Shown piece by piece: positions 1 through 7,774 of a DNA stretch of 42,093 bases. Below the pieces are notes generated by a model. It had not been told where the DNA came from. It saw nothing but the letters and a program-made list of their open reading frames with translations, and made no database searches. The DNA comes from an uncultured Lachnospiraceae bacterium (GTDB lineage Bacteria > Bacillota > Clostridia > Lachnospirales > Lachnospiraceae). Position numbers and translations under genes: made by a program. Numbering within the stretch: position 1 is the stretch's first letter; each line of letters opens with the position of its first letter. The stretch spans positions 1 to 42,093 of the forward strand of contig CAJURU010000026.1 of the NCBI GenBank assembly GCA_910588845.1. Reading direction: 5' to 3'.

Positions 1-125
1 GAAATTTGGGGATTTACAACTTTAGCAACCGTTTTTCCATTACGAGTAATAAAGATATCTTCCTCGGCAATTAATTCAAGGTACTTTCCGAAATTAGCTT
101 TAAATTCTGTCGCTGTAACAACCAT
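1..125 (-). CDS. Phd/YefM-type antitoxin, N-terminal part (cut by window edge)
   Basis: Only the first 41 codons are inside the window. They begin MVVTATEFKANFGKYL and continue with ITRNGKTVAKVV, the typical N-terminus of Phd/YefM antitoxins: a short DNA-binding fold in which the F-K-x-N-F-x-K-Y helix is followed by a beta hairpin. Such proteins repress their own operon and neutralise a RelE-, Doc- or PIN-type toxin. An AGGAGG site (134-139) lies 8 bases ahead of the ATG, and a good promoter lies at 158-186. The toxin partner, normally the next gene, would be outside the window, so a complete toxin-antitoxin pair is an inference. Confidence 0.75.
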   Translation of the reverse strand, partial: MVVTATEFKANFGKYLELIAEEDIFITRNGKTVAKVVNPQI

Positions 126-157
126 GGATAAATCCTCCTTTTGTTTAGGTTATTCTA

Positions 158-186
158 ATTATATGCGATTTTTTATATAAAATCAA
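158..186 (-). promoter_or_regulatory. Sigma-A type promoter of the antitoxin gene
   Basis: On the minus strand a -35 element TTGATT (181-186) and a perfect -10 element TATAAT (158-163) are separated by 17 bases. Transcription would start about 25 bases before the antitoxin ATG at 125. Antitoxins of this family usually bind such a promoter; I did not identify an obvious operator palindrome. Confidence 0.6.
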
Positions 187-337
187 TAAAACCATGCGAA
201 ACAGGAAGAAATAATATTAAAAATCGCTCAATATGAAAGAAAAATATTATTGTTTTTCTGTATATTTTTATCCCTATCTGGTTTAACCCATTTATTGTAA
301 TCCTACACAAAATGAGGAAACTCAAATAAATATCATA

Positions 338-366
338 TTGTGTTTTTCTAAAATTCAATTTATAAT
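338..366 (+). promoter_or_regulatory. Candidate promoter of plsC-dtd
   Basis: TTGTGT (338-343), a 17-base spacer and a perfect TATAAT (361-366) precede the plsC start at 403. The -35 box matches the consensus only at TTG, so the call rests mainly on the -10 box, the spacing and the strongly AT-rich context. The rest of 126-402 is AT-rich spacer between divergent genes. Confidence 0.5.
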
Positions 367-402
367 ATATCAGTAAGACATTTTTACCATGGGAGAAAAG
401 AA

Positions 403-1113
403 ATGTTTAAGCTGTTTTATGTGATATTTATGAATTTATTTCGTGCGCCATATATGATCCCTAAAATGAGGTTTCAGGCAAACCATCCTGAGAAATATTC
501 TGAAAAAAAGCGATATGCCTTGGTTTGCCATGCAATATCGTTGATGAAAAAGACGGGGAGGATTCATACAATGATGTACGGCGAAGAAAATCTGCCTAAA
601 GAAGGAGGGTATATTATGTATCCCAACCACCAGGGCAAGTATGATGCCTTGGGGATTATTTCGACACATAGGAAACCCTGTTCTTTTGTGATGGATAAAG
701 TAAAATCAAAGATGATATTGGTGAATGAGATTGTTGATTTGGTACAAGCGAAACGTCTGGATCGCCGTGACGTACGCCAGGCAATAACCGTATTGAATGA
801 GGTTGCAGAAGAAGTGAAAGCGGGGCGGAAATTTATTATATTTCCAGAGGGAGAATATGTTTTTAATAATAAGAATCAAATGTTGCCATTTAAAGCGGGA
901 TGTTTTAAATGCGCTTTGAAAGCAAAGGCGCCCATTGTTCCGGTAGCCTTGATTGATTCCTATAAAGTATTTAACAGTTACACACTTGGCAGAGTTACCA
1001 CTCAGGTACATTACCTAAAACCATTATTTTATGAGGAATATAGGAACTTAAAAACCATAGAAATCGCTAAAATTGTTCAGGCAAGGATATGTGAGGTGAT
1101 TGAAAATATATGA
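403..1113 (+). CDS. plsC: 1-acyl-sn-glycerol-3-phosphate acyltransferase (PlsC family)
   Basis: A 236-residue acyltransferase of the PlsC/LPLAT family, which moves an acyl chain onto lysophosphatidic acid to make phosphatidic acid at the inner face of the membrane. Motif I is the H-x4-D box, His76 and Asp81 in NHQGKYDALG; motif III is FPEG at 147-150, followed by the KAG turn at 164-166; motif IV is IVPVAL at 178-183. Length is normal for the family. GGGAG lies 7 bases before the ATG. The stop codon overlaps the ATG of dtd by four bases (ATGA), so the two are probably translationally coupled. The exact acyl donor and lipid acceptor cannot be read from sequence, and a broader 'lysophospholipid acyltransferase' call would also fit. 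Confidence 0.85.
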   Translation: MFKLFYVIFMNLFRAPYMIPKMRFQANHPEKYSEKKRYALVCHAISLMKKTGRIHTMMYGEENLPKEGGYIMYPNHQGKYDALGIISTHRKPCSFVMDKVKSKMILVNEIVDLVQAKRLDRRDVRQAITVLNEVAEEVKAGRKFIIFPEGEYVFNNKNQMLPFKAGCFKCALKAKAPIVPVALIDSYKVFNSYTLGRVTTQVHYLKPLFYEEYRNLKTIEIAKIVQARICEVIENI

Positions 1114-1559
1114 AATTTTTAATACAACGCGTCAAGCAGGCCTCCGTTTCTACAGAAGCGCAGACGATAGGTAAAATAGGCAAGGGTTTCCTTGTATTTA
1201 TTGGCGTCAGCCAGGAGGACACGCAGGAAATTGCAGACAAGATGATACGCAAACTGCTGGGAATGCGAATATTTGAGGATGAAAACGGTAAGACAAATCT
1301 GTCTCTTGCAGATGTTTCAGGTCAATTGTTATTAATTTCACAATTTACGCTATATGCAGACTGTAAAAAAGGTAATCGCCCTTCATTTATAAAGGCTGGG
1401 AATCCAGAACTTGCTGAGAATCTGTATGAGTATATTGTTTCGGAATGCAAAAAGAAAATTCCTATTGTCCAGACAGGTTCCTTTGGTGCAAATATGGAGG
1501 TTACTTTATTAAATGATGGACCGTTTACCATTATTCTGGATTCCAGTGAGATTTTCTGA
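1110..1559 (+). CDS. dtd: D-aminoacyl-tRNA deacylase
   Basis: Dtd cleaves D-amino acids (and glycine mischarged on tRNA-Ala) from tRNA, a proofreading step outside the synthetase. The 149-residue length is exactly that of the family. The two signature loops are present: SQFTLYAD at 77-84 and NDGPFT at 135-140, the latter holding the cross-subunit Gly-Pro motif that gives chiral selection (the usual form is NDGPVT, so Phe replaces Val). It starts inside the last codon of plsC. No clear intrinsic terminator follows; the next gene has its own promoter about 170 bases downstream. Confidence 0.95.
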   Translation: MKFLIQRVKQASVSTEAQTIGKIGKGFLVFIGVSQEDTQEIADKMIRKLLGMRIFEDENGKTNLSLADVSGQLLLISQFTLYADCKKGNRPSFIKAGNPELAENLYEYIVSECKKKIPIVQTGSFGANMEVTLLNDGPFTIILDSSEIF

Positions 1560-1683
1560 TAGATATTTTCAACTGTAATTTATAAATATGTAGTATAATG
1601 CCAACTTACAATTTGATAATGTTAGCTGCAACACATAGTTTGTTTAAAGCAGTCTATGGAGAGAGCATTATATAAGCTAAATA

Positions 1684-1719
1684 TATCAGTTCGCGAAATG
1701 TTGATTTTACGAACTGATA
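1684..1719. repeat. Perfect 10-bp inverted repeat ahead of the recombinase promoter
   Basis: Arms TATCAGTTCG (1684-1693) and CGAACTGATA (1710-1719) are perfectly complementary and flank a 16-base centre. The repeat ends 9 bases before the -35 box of the xerS-like gene. It has no T-run, so it does not look like a terminator. A regulator or recombinase binding site is possible but unproven. The remainder of 1560-1683 shows no gene. Confidence 0.55.
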
Positions 1720-1727
1720 AGGCGATC

Positions 1728-1756
1728 TTTACACCTTTACTTGATTTTGTTATAAT
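1728..1756 (+). promoter_or_regulatory. Sigma-A type promoter of the xerS-like recombinase
   Basis: TTTACA (1728-1733), a 17-base spacer and a perfect TATAAT (1751-1756) lie just upstream of the AAGGAG ribosome binding site and the ATG at 1781. This is among the best promoter matches in the window and shows that the recombinase can be expressed apart from plsC-dtd. Confidence 0.7.
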
Positions 1757-1780
1757 GATTAAATCTGAAAAGGAGCTGAA

Positions 1781-2842
1781 ATGGATTACGTTGAACAAAT
1801 TAATTTAGAAAATAAAAGAAAGTTGCAGGTTCTATTAAAAGAGCTTCCCAAATTCTGCAATGAATTTTTTCGTTATCTGGATACTAGAAATACGTCATCC
1901 AGGACGAGGCTGTCCTATGCCTATGATATGCGCTTGTTCTTTGAATTTATACGCGAGAATAATCCTGTTTATGGGAAAATGGATATGCATGACATACCCC
2001 TAAAGGTTTTGGACGAGCTGACACCGGTAGATATTGAAGAATATCTGGCTTATCTTTCCTACTATGAGAAAAAGTCAGGGCAGGCAGTTACCAATGGTGA
2101 AAAGGGAAAGTCCCGTAAACTTTCTGCAATTCGTACAATGTACAATTACTACTTCAAAAAGGAATTTATCAAGACGAATGCGCCTTCTATGATAGAGACG
2201 CCGAAAAAGCACAAAGACAATATTATCCGTTTGGACAAAGATGAAGTTGCGGAACTGATTGCCACGGTTGAAAACGGCAGTTCCCTGACGCCGAGGCAGC
2301 TCGCAGCCCATCAGAAGACAAAATACCGAGATATTGCCATTCTCACACTATTACTGGGCACTGGAATTCGTGTGTCAGAGTGTGTGGGATTAGACGTTGC
2401 GGATGTTAGCTTTAAAAATAATGGTATGCGGGTTGTGCGCAAAGGGGGCAATGAATCTACGGTTTATTTTGGCGAGGAGGTTGCCAGTGCGCTCTGGGAC
2501 TATCTGGAACTTGAGCGCCCTTTGCTGGCAGAAAAAGCGCCTGCCGAGCAGGAAAATGCTTTTTTTCTTTCGTTGAAATACAGCCGTCTTACTACGCGTG
2601 CTGTAGAAAAACTCGTCAAGAAATACACAGGCGCTGCGAATATTACAAAAAAAATAACGCCTCACAAATTGCGCAGCACTTATGGGACGAATCTATATAA
2701 AGAAACGGGAGATATTTATCTGGTTGCAGATGCACTTGGGCACAAAAGTGTAGAGACTACCCGCCAACACTATGCTGCCATTGACGATGAACGGCGAAAG
2801 TTGGCGGGTAAATTCTCAGGAAGCATCTTTCGGGAAGACTAA
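1781..2842 (+). CDS. Tyrosine recombinase, XerS-like
   Basis: A 353-residue tyrosine recombinase with an N-terminal SAM-like core-binding domain (about 20-130) and a C-terminal catalytic domain (about 150-345). All catalytic residues are visible: Arg197 (GIRVSE), Lys221 (RKGG), His295 and Arg298 (HKLR), His321 (LGHKS) and the nucleophile Tyr331 (QHYA). The length, the RKGGNES turn and the long insertion between the two domains resemble the single-protein chromosome-dimer resolvase XerS of streptococci more than XerC or XerD. No phage or integron genes flank it, which supports a housekeeping role at the chromosome dimer site, although a dif site is not evident here. It has its own promoter and ends 24 bases from a convergent gene. 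Confidence 0.8.
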   Translation: MDYVEQINLENKRKLQVLLKELPKFCNEFFRYLDTRNTSSRTRLSYAYDMRLFFEFIRENNPVYGKMDMHDIPLKVLDELTPVDIEEYLAYLSYYEKKSGQAVTNGEKGKSRKLSAIRTMYNYYFKKEFIKTNAPSMIETPKKHKDNIIRLDKDEVAELIATVENGSSLTPRQLAAHQKTKYRDIAILTLLLGTGIRVSECVGLDVADVSFKNNGMRVVRKGGNESTVYFGEEVASALWDYLELERPLLAEKAPAEQENAFFLSLKYSRLTTRAVEKLVKKYTGAANITKKITPHKLRSTYGTNLYKETGDIYLVADALGHKSVETTRQHYAAIDDERRKLAGKFSGSIFRED

Positions 2843-2866
2843 TATATTGTCGCTAATCTTTAAAGA

Positions 2867-3496
2867 CTATTTTTTTAGATGTTTTAAATCCATATAATGC
2901 ATAATCATATCGCAGCAGCCCTCAAAACTGAGCTGGCTGCTGTCCAGCGTCAGATGGTAGCTCCTGGAGTCGCCCCATTTTTTGCTGGAATAATAATTAT
3001 AATAGCTGGCACGTTTCTTATCCGTCTTGCGAATCATATCTGCTGCTTTCTCTTTCGATACCTCAAAATTTTCCATAATATGATTGATTCGGAAATCTAA
3101 ATCGGCATGGATAAAAACGCTCAGGCAGTTTGGATGGTTTGCCAACGCATAATCCGCACATCTTCCAACGATAATGCAGGATTCTTTATCTGCAAGATTC
3201 TTTATTGTCTCAAACTGGGCGAGAAATACCTTGTGGTTCAGCGGCATATCTAAAAATGGAGCTGATGTATAGCCGTTGACAGAGTAAGTATCCATCACCA
3301 AGGAATACAGGAAGCTGCTTGTAGGCTTTTCATCATGATTCTCAAATATTTCCTGGCAAAGCCCACTCTCCTTTGCCGCCAAAGATAATAATTCTTTGTC
3401 ATAACATTTCACTTTTAACCGTTCGGAAAGCATTCGTCCAACATCCATTCCACCGCTGCCAAATTCTCTGCCGATTGTAATAACAAACTTATCCAT
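2867..3496 (-). CDS. Cytidylate kinase-like family protein
   Basis: A 209-residue P-loop protein of the cytidylate-kinase-like family, common in Clostridia and separate from the essential Cmk. It starts MDKFVITIGREFGSGG, where GREFGSGG replaces the standard GxxGxGK[ST] Walker A loop, as is usual for this group. IIVGRCADY near residue 110 and the basic KTDKKRASYYNYYS segment (about 157-170) resemble the LID region that contacts phosphates. Its substrate is unknown and a nucleotide kinase role is only inferred. The gene stands alone on the minus strand with its own promoter, facing the recombinase gene. A GGTGG ribosome binding site precedes the ATG. Confidence 0.75.
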   Translation of the reverse strand: MDKFVITIGREFGSGGMDVGRMLSERLKVKCYDKELLSLAAKESGLCQEIFENHDEKPTSSFLYSLVMDTYSVNGYTSAPFLDMPLNHKVFLAQFETIKNLADKESCIIVGRCADYALANHPNCLSVFIHADLDFRINHIMENFEVSKEKAADMIRKTDKKRASYYNYYSSKKWGDSRSYHLTLDSSQLSFEGCCDMIMHYMDLKHLKK

Positions 3497-3529
3497 AAGA
3501 TTACCACCTTTCCCTTACAATATATTATT

Positions 3530-3558
3530 ATTATAGTATATTTTCTTTAAAATGTATA
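3530..3558 (-). promoter_or_regulatory. Candidate promoter of the cytidylate-kinase-like gene
   Basis: On the minus strand TATACA (3553-3558) and TATAAT (3530-3535) are 17 bases apart, ending 33 bases before the ATG at 3496. The -10 element is perfect and the -35 element matches four of six positions. Confidence 0.55.
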
Positions 3559-3626
3559 TACAATTTCAACTTGAGTTTCCTCATTTTTTATAACAGTTAC
3601 TGTTCACAGATTTAATACTTCTATGC

Positions 3627-3695
3627 TAAAAGGGGCTGTTGCACTTATATAGTTACTCGTTTAAAGGAGCTGCCGCACTTATATAGTTACTCATT
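3627..3695. repeat. Two tandem copies of a ~34-bp non-coding repeat
   Basis: An 18-base core (GCACTTATATAGTTACTC) occurs at 3641-3658 and again at 3675-3692, 34 bases apart, and the surrounding unit AAAGGnGCTG(T/C)(T/C)GC...TC(G/A)TT is also shared. A third, diverged start (AAAAGGTCTGCCGC) follows at 3697 and runs into a hairpin. The repeat is not part of any open frame I can support. Confidence 0.7.
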
Positions 3696-3700
3696 CAAAA

Positions 3701-3779
3701 GGTCTGCCGCTTACGCGGCAAAGACAGAATGCACAAAAATCACTCAGGGAGCTAGCTTCCCAAGATAATTTTTGTGCAT
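3701..3779 (-). terminator. Double hairpin downstream of the RluD-type gene, probable terminator
   Basis: Read on the minus strand, the first stem has perfect 12-base arms (3768-3779 and 3729-3740; ATGCACAAAAAT and its complement) with a smaller GGGA/TCCC stem inside, and begins one base after the stop codon of the upstream gene. It is followed by GTCTTTGCCGC-GTAA-GCGGCAGAC (3702-3725), a GC-rich stem ending in CTTTTG. The second hairpin with its short T-run looks like an intrinsic terminator of the leftward operon; the role of the first is unclear. Confidence 0.55.
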
Positions 3780-3780
3780 A

Positions 3781-4704
3781 TCAAAGTGGCTTTAAAAGCA
3801 GAGATTTAAAATATTGAGGAAGTGGAGCTTCTATTTCCAGATACGCCTTACTCGTTGGATGAAGGAAGCCAATGACGGCGGCATGCAGGGTCTGTCCTTG
3901 CAGGTTCCAGGGACTTTTGCCATTTCCGTACACTGAATCGCCAAGAAGTGGGTGTCCAATACTTGCCATGTGTACCCGAATTTGGTGTGTCCGCCCTGTC
4001 TCCAATGTAAATTCCATCAAAGTATGGTTCTTAAATCGCTCCAATACGCGGTAATGTGTGACTGCCGGTTTCCCGCCGCGCACATTGACAGCCATTTTCT
4101 TGCGATCAGTTGGGTGCCTGCCAATGGTGCCCTCAACGACACCACAATCTGTTTTGACGACGCCTTTGGCAATGCCAAGATAACGTCTGGTAACAGAATG
4201 TTCCTTGATTTGCTCTGCAATTTTCACATGGGCGCTGTCATTTTTGCAGACAATCAGCGCACCTGTCGTGTCCATATCTATGCGGTGGACAATTCCGGGG
4301 CGGATTTCTCCGTTAATTCCGGAAAGGCTGTCTTGACAGTGGTACATAACGGCGTTGACTAATGTACCTGTATAATGTCCAGCCGAAGGATGGACTACCA
4401 TGCCCTTGGGCTTGTTCACAACTAGCACGTCATCATCTTCATATAAAATGTCCAAAGGAATATTTTCCGGTAATATAGCAATCTCCTGCGCTTTGGGAAT
4501 CGTAACAGAGAGTAACTCTCCGCCATTTACATGGTAATTCCCCTTTTTAGGAACACCATTCACTAAAATATGCCCGTCTTTAATCAATTTTTGAAAAAAG
4601 GACCGCGATAGATCTGGATAAAGGCTGGATAATGCTTTATCCAGCCTCTCTCCCGCTTGTTCTATAGATAACTCAAATTCCTGTGTAATGCTCTGGGAAT
4701 CCAT
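3781..4704 (-). CDS. RluA/RluD-family rRNA pseudouridine synthase
   Basis: A 307-residue pseudouridine synthase with an N-terminal S4 RNA-binding domain (about 15-75) and a RluA-type catalytic domain. The catalytic Asp143 lies in HRIDMDTTG, matching the family's HR(L/I)DxDT(S/T)G motif; VNKPKGMVVHP and GRTHQIRVH are further family blocks. It probably modifies 23S rRNA (RluD-like), but the exact uridine is not readable. I use the ATG at 4704 because GGAGG lies 8 bases upstream of it; the in-frame TTG at 4719 overlaps that ribosome binding site and cannot use it. It follows lspA by 53 bases, the lspA-rluD order known from many Firmicutes. Confidence 0.9.
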   Translation of the reverse strand: MDSQSITQEFELSIEQAGERLDKALSSLYPDLSRSFFQKLIKDGHILVNGVPKKGNYHVNGGELLSVTIPKAQEIAILPENIPLDILYEDDDVLVVNKPKGMVVHPSAGHYTGTLVNAVMYHCQDSLSGINGEIRPGIVHRIDMDTTGALIVCKNDSAHVKIAEQIKEHSVTRRYLGIAKGVVKTDCGVVEGTIGRHPTDRKKMAVNVRGGKPAVTHYRVLERFKNHTLMEFTLETGRTHQIRVHMASIGHPLLGDSVYGNGKSPWNLQGQTLHAAVIGFLHPTSKAYLEIEAPLPQYFKSLLLKPL

Positions 4705-4757
4705 GATAATTGCCTCCAAATTATATCGCCATTAAACACAATTTTGTTTCGTTCTTT

Positions 4758-5291
4758 TTATAGAGTGTCAGATTGCTTTTTCCTGAGTTTCTTAAAAGAA
4801 ATCAACCTTTCTATATCCTCATCTTTGTAATAGAAAAGGAAGAACAGCACCAAAAGTACCACGCCGCAGCTCACGTAGATATCAGCCATATTAAAAATTG
4901 GGAAATCAATCAGTTCAAAATAGAAAAAGTCTACAACATAATCTAACGCCAGCCGATCCACAAGGTTCCCGAGAGCTCCGGCTGTCAGCAGGATTAAGAT
5001 GAATCTTGCCCATCTAAATTTTTTCTCCATAGGTGATTTCCAGTAGATAAAAATCATCAATATAAGCATGAGAAAGGTTCCCACTACAAACCAGGGTTTC
5101 ATGCCTTGCATCATGCCAAAGGCAGCTCCGCGGTTTTCCAGGTAGTGGAGCTGGAATACCCCTTTCACTAAGATGACGGAATGCCCGCCCTTTAAATAAG
5201 TGGACGCAAGATATTTCGTAAATTGATCCAAAACCAGTAAAAGTATGCTGCTTGTGATTCCAATTAAACAACTAATTTTCTTCTCCTTCAT
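4758..5291 (-). CDS. lspA: Lipoprotein signal peptidase (signal peptidase II)
   Basis: LspA cuts the signal peptide from prolipoproteins just before the lipidated cysteine. The 177-residue protein has four hydrophobic segments (about 8-26, 66-84, 97-113, 140-156). The two catalytic aspartates are Asp121 (YVVDFF) and Asp137 (FNMADIY), and the conserved NRGAAFG block is at 53-59. Lipoproteins in this window that would be substrates include the DUF3048 protein and possibly the D,D-carboxypeptidase. It follows aroB by 11 bases, so the two are very likely cotranscribed. The lysine-rich C-terminal tail is cytosolic. Confidence 0.95.
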   Translation of the reverse strand: MKEKKISCLIGITSSILLLVLDQFTKYLASTYLKGGHSVILVKGVFQLHYLENRGAAFGMMQGMKPWFVVGTFLMLILMIFIYWKSPMEKKFRWARFILILLTAGALGNLVDRLALDYVVDFFYFELIDFPIFNMADIYVSCGVVLLVLFFLFYYKDEDIERLISFKKLRKKQSDTL

Positions 5292-5302
5292 AGATAACCT
5301 CT

Positions 5303-6400
5303 TTATTCTTCCATAATATGTGTAATGCCTGCCAAAATATCTTCATCGGATAACTCCTTAGTGATGTATGCTTCCCCAGGCGTTTTCAATACAATAAATT
5401 TTATCTTACCGCGTTCCATTTTCTTGTCAAGCTTTGTCGCAGCAAGAATTTCCTTCGGTGTGTACGAAAAATCTTTTAGGGAAGTTGGAAGACCGTAACT
5501 CTCTAAGATATGTTCAAGTTCACCTGCCTGCTGCTCTGATAAATTTCCAAGCTGACAGGAAATATATGCCGCGCCTGCAATGCCAAGCGCCACGCATTCT
5601 CCATGATGCAGCGTAAAATCAGAAAGTTTCTCGATAGCATGTCCGATGGTGTGTCCAAAGTTCAGAAGTGCGCGTTCTCCCTGCTCTTTGGGATCGTGCT
5701 CCACGACCTCTCGTTTAATCTGGCAACTTCTGTAAATCATCTCCTCCATGGCGTCCGGCTGCTGTTGCATAATTTTAGCGCTGTTATCGCGGATAAACTG
5801 GGTATAAGAAGCATCTTTGATAAAGCCATGTTTAATTAATTCGGCTGTTCCGGCACAGAACTGACGCTGAGGAAGGGTTTTCAAAGATGAAATGTTCATA
5901 TATACCAGTTTAGGCATATAAAAAGCCCCTACCATATTCTTATATTGCAAAAAGTCAACGCCCGTCTTCCCACCAATGCTGCTGTCAGTCTGCGCCAACA
6001 GTGTAGTCGGCACCTGGACAAAATCAATTCCGCGCAGATACGTGGCTGCGGCAAACCCGGTGAGATCTCCGACTACACCGCCGCCAAGTGCAAGCAATAA
6101 ATCTTTGCGGTCAAACTTATGTTGGATTAAATGTTCATAAACTTGTCCTACCGTATCGGTGTTTTTACTTTTTTCGCCAGCCTCGAACACAAAGGAGGTA
6201 CAGAAGGCAAACATCGGTGCAAGGAAATCCTGTATTTCTTCTAAGTATAATGGCGCTACGTTAGAATCGGTAACAATACACACCTTATTGCTGCCATAGC
6301 CTAGTGATTTTAATTTGTCTGGCAGCAATGTAAAATCTCTTTGTATTTCAATATCATAATAAGGCGTTCCCTCGTATGATACATGGAGTACTTTTCCCAT
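5303..6400 (-). CDS. aroB: 3-dehydroquinate synthase
   Basis: AroB converts DAHP to 3-dehydroquinate, the second step of the shikimate pathway to aromatic amino acids, using NAD and a divalent metal. The 365-residue protein has the NAD-binding GGGVVGD at 106-112 and the PTTLLAQTDSSIGGKT block at 131-146. The expected metal ligands are Glu187 (AELIKHG), His250 (NFGHTIGH) and His266 (HHGE). Length is normal. No other shikimate gene is nearby, so it sits in an otherwise envelope and division operon, between ylmH (72 bases upstream) and lspA (11 bases downstream). Confidence 0.95.
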   Translation of the reverse strand: MGKVLHVSYEGTPYYDIEIQRDFTLLPDKLKSLGYGSNKVCIVTDSNVAPLYLEEIQDFLAPMFAFCTSFVFEAGEKSKNTDTVGQVYEHLIQHKFDRKDLLLALGGGVVGDLTGFAAATYLRGIDFVQVPTTLLAQTDSSIGGKTGVDFLQYKNMVGAFYMPKLVYMNISSLKTLPQRQFCAGTAELIKHGFIKDASYTQFIRDNSAKIMQQQPDAMEEMIYRSCQIKREVVEHDPKEQGERALLNFGHTIGHAIEKLSDFTLHHGECVALGIAGAAYISCQLGNLSEQQAGELEHILESYGLPTSLKDFSYTPKEILAATKLDKKMERGKIKFIVLKTPGEAYITKELSDEDILAGITHIMEE

Positions 6401-6472
6401 AATGAAATTCCTTTCTATAATTTTTTGAAATTCTTTTCCACAAAAAATTTAATTCTATCTATAATAGTACAA

Positions 6473-7234
6473 TTATAAGTATTTCTCATACTGTATTTTC
6501 AGCCGCCCTTTGCGTGTCTCGCCAAATGAATCCACGAAACGGAATCTTCCAACGGAACGGACTGAGATTAATTCTCCCGGTTTACATTCCACAGTAGTCT
6601 GCAATGTCTGGCGATTATTAAGAAAAATCTTGCCGCCCTTTATCCATTGGCTGGCCTGGGAACGGGAGACTTTGCAGACGCAGGCAATAACGCTGTCCAG
6701 ACGATTGGAAGTGATAATCCCTTCTGCCAACTCTTTTTTCGGTTCTATTGTTAAGGAATCTGGCCGCACCTGTTCACTCTTTACAACCGTATGGCGAATT
6801 CTTGTCAGCTCTTCCATCAGATAGCCTGCAATCTTTTCTTCGCAGAATACATAGATTTCTTCTTCGTTTACCAGGATATCTCCTAATTTTGAGCGTTCGA
6901 TACCAAGATTCATCAGACTTCCCAGGACGTCTCTGTGAGTCAGGGATTCTGCAAATTTCTTATTTACCGGTGTGATTTTAAGACAGGTAATCGGATAATC
7001 CCAGGCATAACAAAGAGCATCAGGTATAAATGCTATCATCTGACGCTCGCTCAACTCATATCCGCCAGAGATTTCAAAACCGGAATATAGATTTGGAATC
7101 TCCTGCTTAAATATATTTAATTCATTCAGATTCAAAAATTCGCTAAATACAACGATGTCTTTCTGTTCAGCCTGCCTGGACAAATCAAGAAAACGTTTGG
7201 CTAAAAGTAATTCTTCCTTTGTCATGTCAGCCAC
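6473..7234 (-). CDS. ylmH: YlmH/RqcP2-type S4 RNA-binding protein
   Basis: A 253-residue YlmH-family protein. The family signature around residues 98-122 (LTHRDVLGSLMNLGI and the following ERSKLGDI) is present, and an S4 RNA-binding domain occupies about 178-240 (NRLDSVIACVCKVSRSQA). In Bacillus this protein assists ribosome-associated quality control by helping Ala-tailing on stalled 50S subunits. I use the GTG start at 7234, with GGAG six bases upstream; an ATG three codons later is too far from that site. It follows sepF with no gap, the standard sepF-ylmH order of Firmicutes division clusters, although ylmG and divIVA are missing here. Confidence 0.9.
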   Translation of the reverse strand: MADMTKEELLLAKRFLDLSRQAEQKDIVVFSEFLNLNELNIFKQEIPNLYSGFEISGGYELSERQMIAFIPDALCYAWDYPITCLKITPVNKKFAESLTHRDVLGSLMNLGIERSKLGDILVNEEEIYVFCEEKIAGYLMEELTRIRHTVVKSEQVRPDSLTIEPKKELAEGIITSNRLDSVIACVCKVSRSQASQWIKGGKIFLNNRQTLQTTVECKPGELISVRSVGRFRFVDSFGETRKGRLKIQYEKYL

Positions 7235-7747
7235 TTAAAACTCCGTACGGATAGGCTGCATATCTAATGAATCCATAATGCTGGCAAAATCGCCGGACAC
7301 ATCAACGCTTGGCGGAGTGATGATAAATATGTAGTTGGATATCTTTTGCAAATTGCCGTTAATGGCGAAACAGGAACCAGAAGTAAAATCAATGATACGT
7401 TGAGCAATGTCAACATCCAATCCCTCAACATTCAATACTACCGTTCGATTCAGCAACAAAGTCTCTGTGATCTCTCTCGCGTCCTCCACCGTGACAGGTT
7501 TGATGACGCATACCTCCATGCCGGAAGCCGACTTCTTGGCCGTACGCATAGGGGTTACCTTGGAATTACTCTTGATAGGACGAATCTTCTTATCATCTTC
7601 TTCTATATCATCCTCTTCCTTATCTTTAGAACGCCCCCGTTTTCTGGGCAGCTCTTCTTCATAATCATCCTCATAGTCGTCATCGTAGAAATCGTCATCG
7701 TCCGAATTCAATCTCATAACATCTAAAAATTTATCTAACATTCCCAT
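7235..7747 (-). CDS. sepF: Cell division protein SepF
   Basis: SepF binds FtsZ and anchors the Z ring to the membrane. The 170-residue protein starts MGMLDKFLDVMRL, the amphipathic membrane-targeting helix, followed by a very acidic, Asp/Glu-rich linker (about 15-60) and the compact SepF domain from about 77 to 160 (VCVIKPVTVEDAREI, VVLNVEGLD, FTSGSCFAINGNLQKI). This order and size fit the family. It lies 27 bases after yggS and abuts ylmH. The DNA for the linker is correspondingly repetitive in GAT/GAA codons. Confidence 0.95.
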   Translation of the reverse strand: MGMLDKFLDVMRLNSDDDDFYDDDYEDDYEEELPRKRGRSKDKEEDDIEEDDKKIRPIKSNSKVTPMRTAKKSASGMEVCVIKPVTVEDAREITETLLLNRTVVLNVEGLDVDIAQRIIDFTSGSCFAINGNLQKISNYIFIITPPSVDVSGDFASIMDSLDMQPIRTEF

Positions 7748-7774
7748 ATTATTCGCCTCGCTTTAACTTATAAC

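Noticed and set aside
173..358. 61-codon open frame on the minus strand
   Set aside because: AT-rich spacer without a ribosome binding site, overlapping the divergent promoters; composition is not protein-like.
1781..2842. Recombinase as part of a phage or integron
   Set aside because: No attachment site, excisionase, cassette or phage gene nearby; sequence features favour a XerS-like housekeeping type.
2843..2866. Short TCTTTAAAGA palindrome with a T-run between convergent genes
   Set aside because: Stem is only five pairs and AT-only, too weak to call as a terminator.
3952..4362. 136-codon plus-strand frame inside the pseudouridine synthase gene
   Set aside because: Antisense shadow of a well-supported gene with intact motifs; no ribosome binding site or family resemblance.
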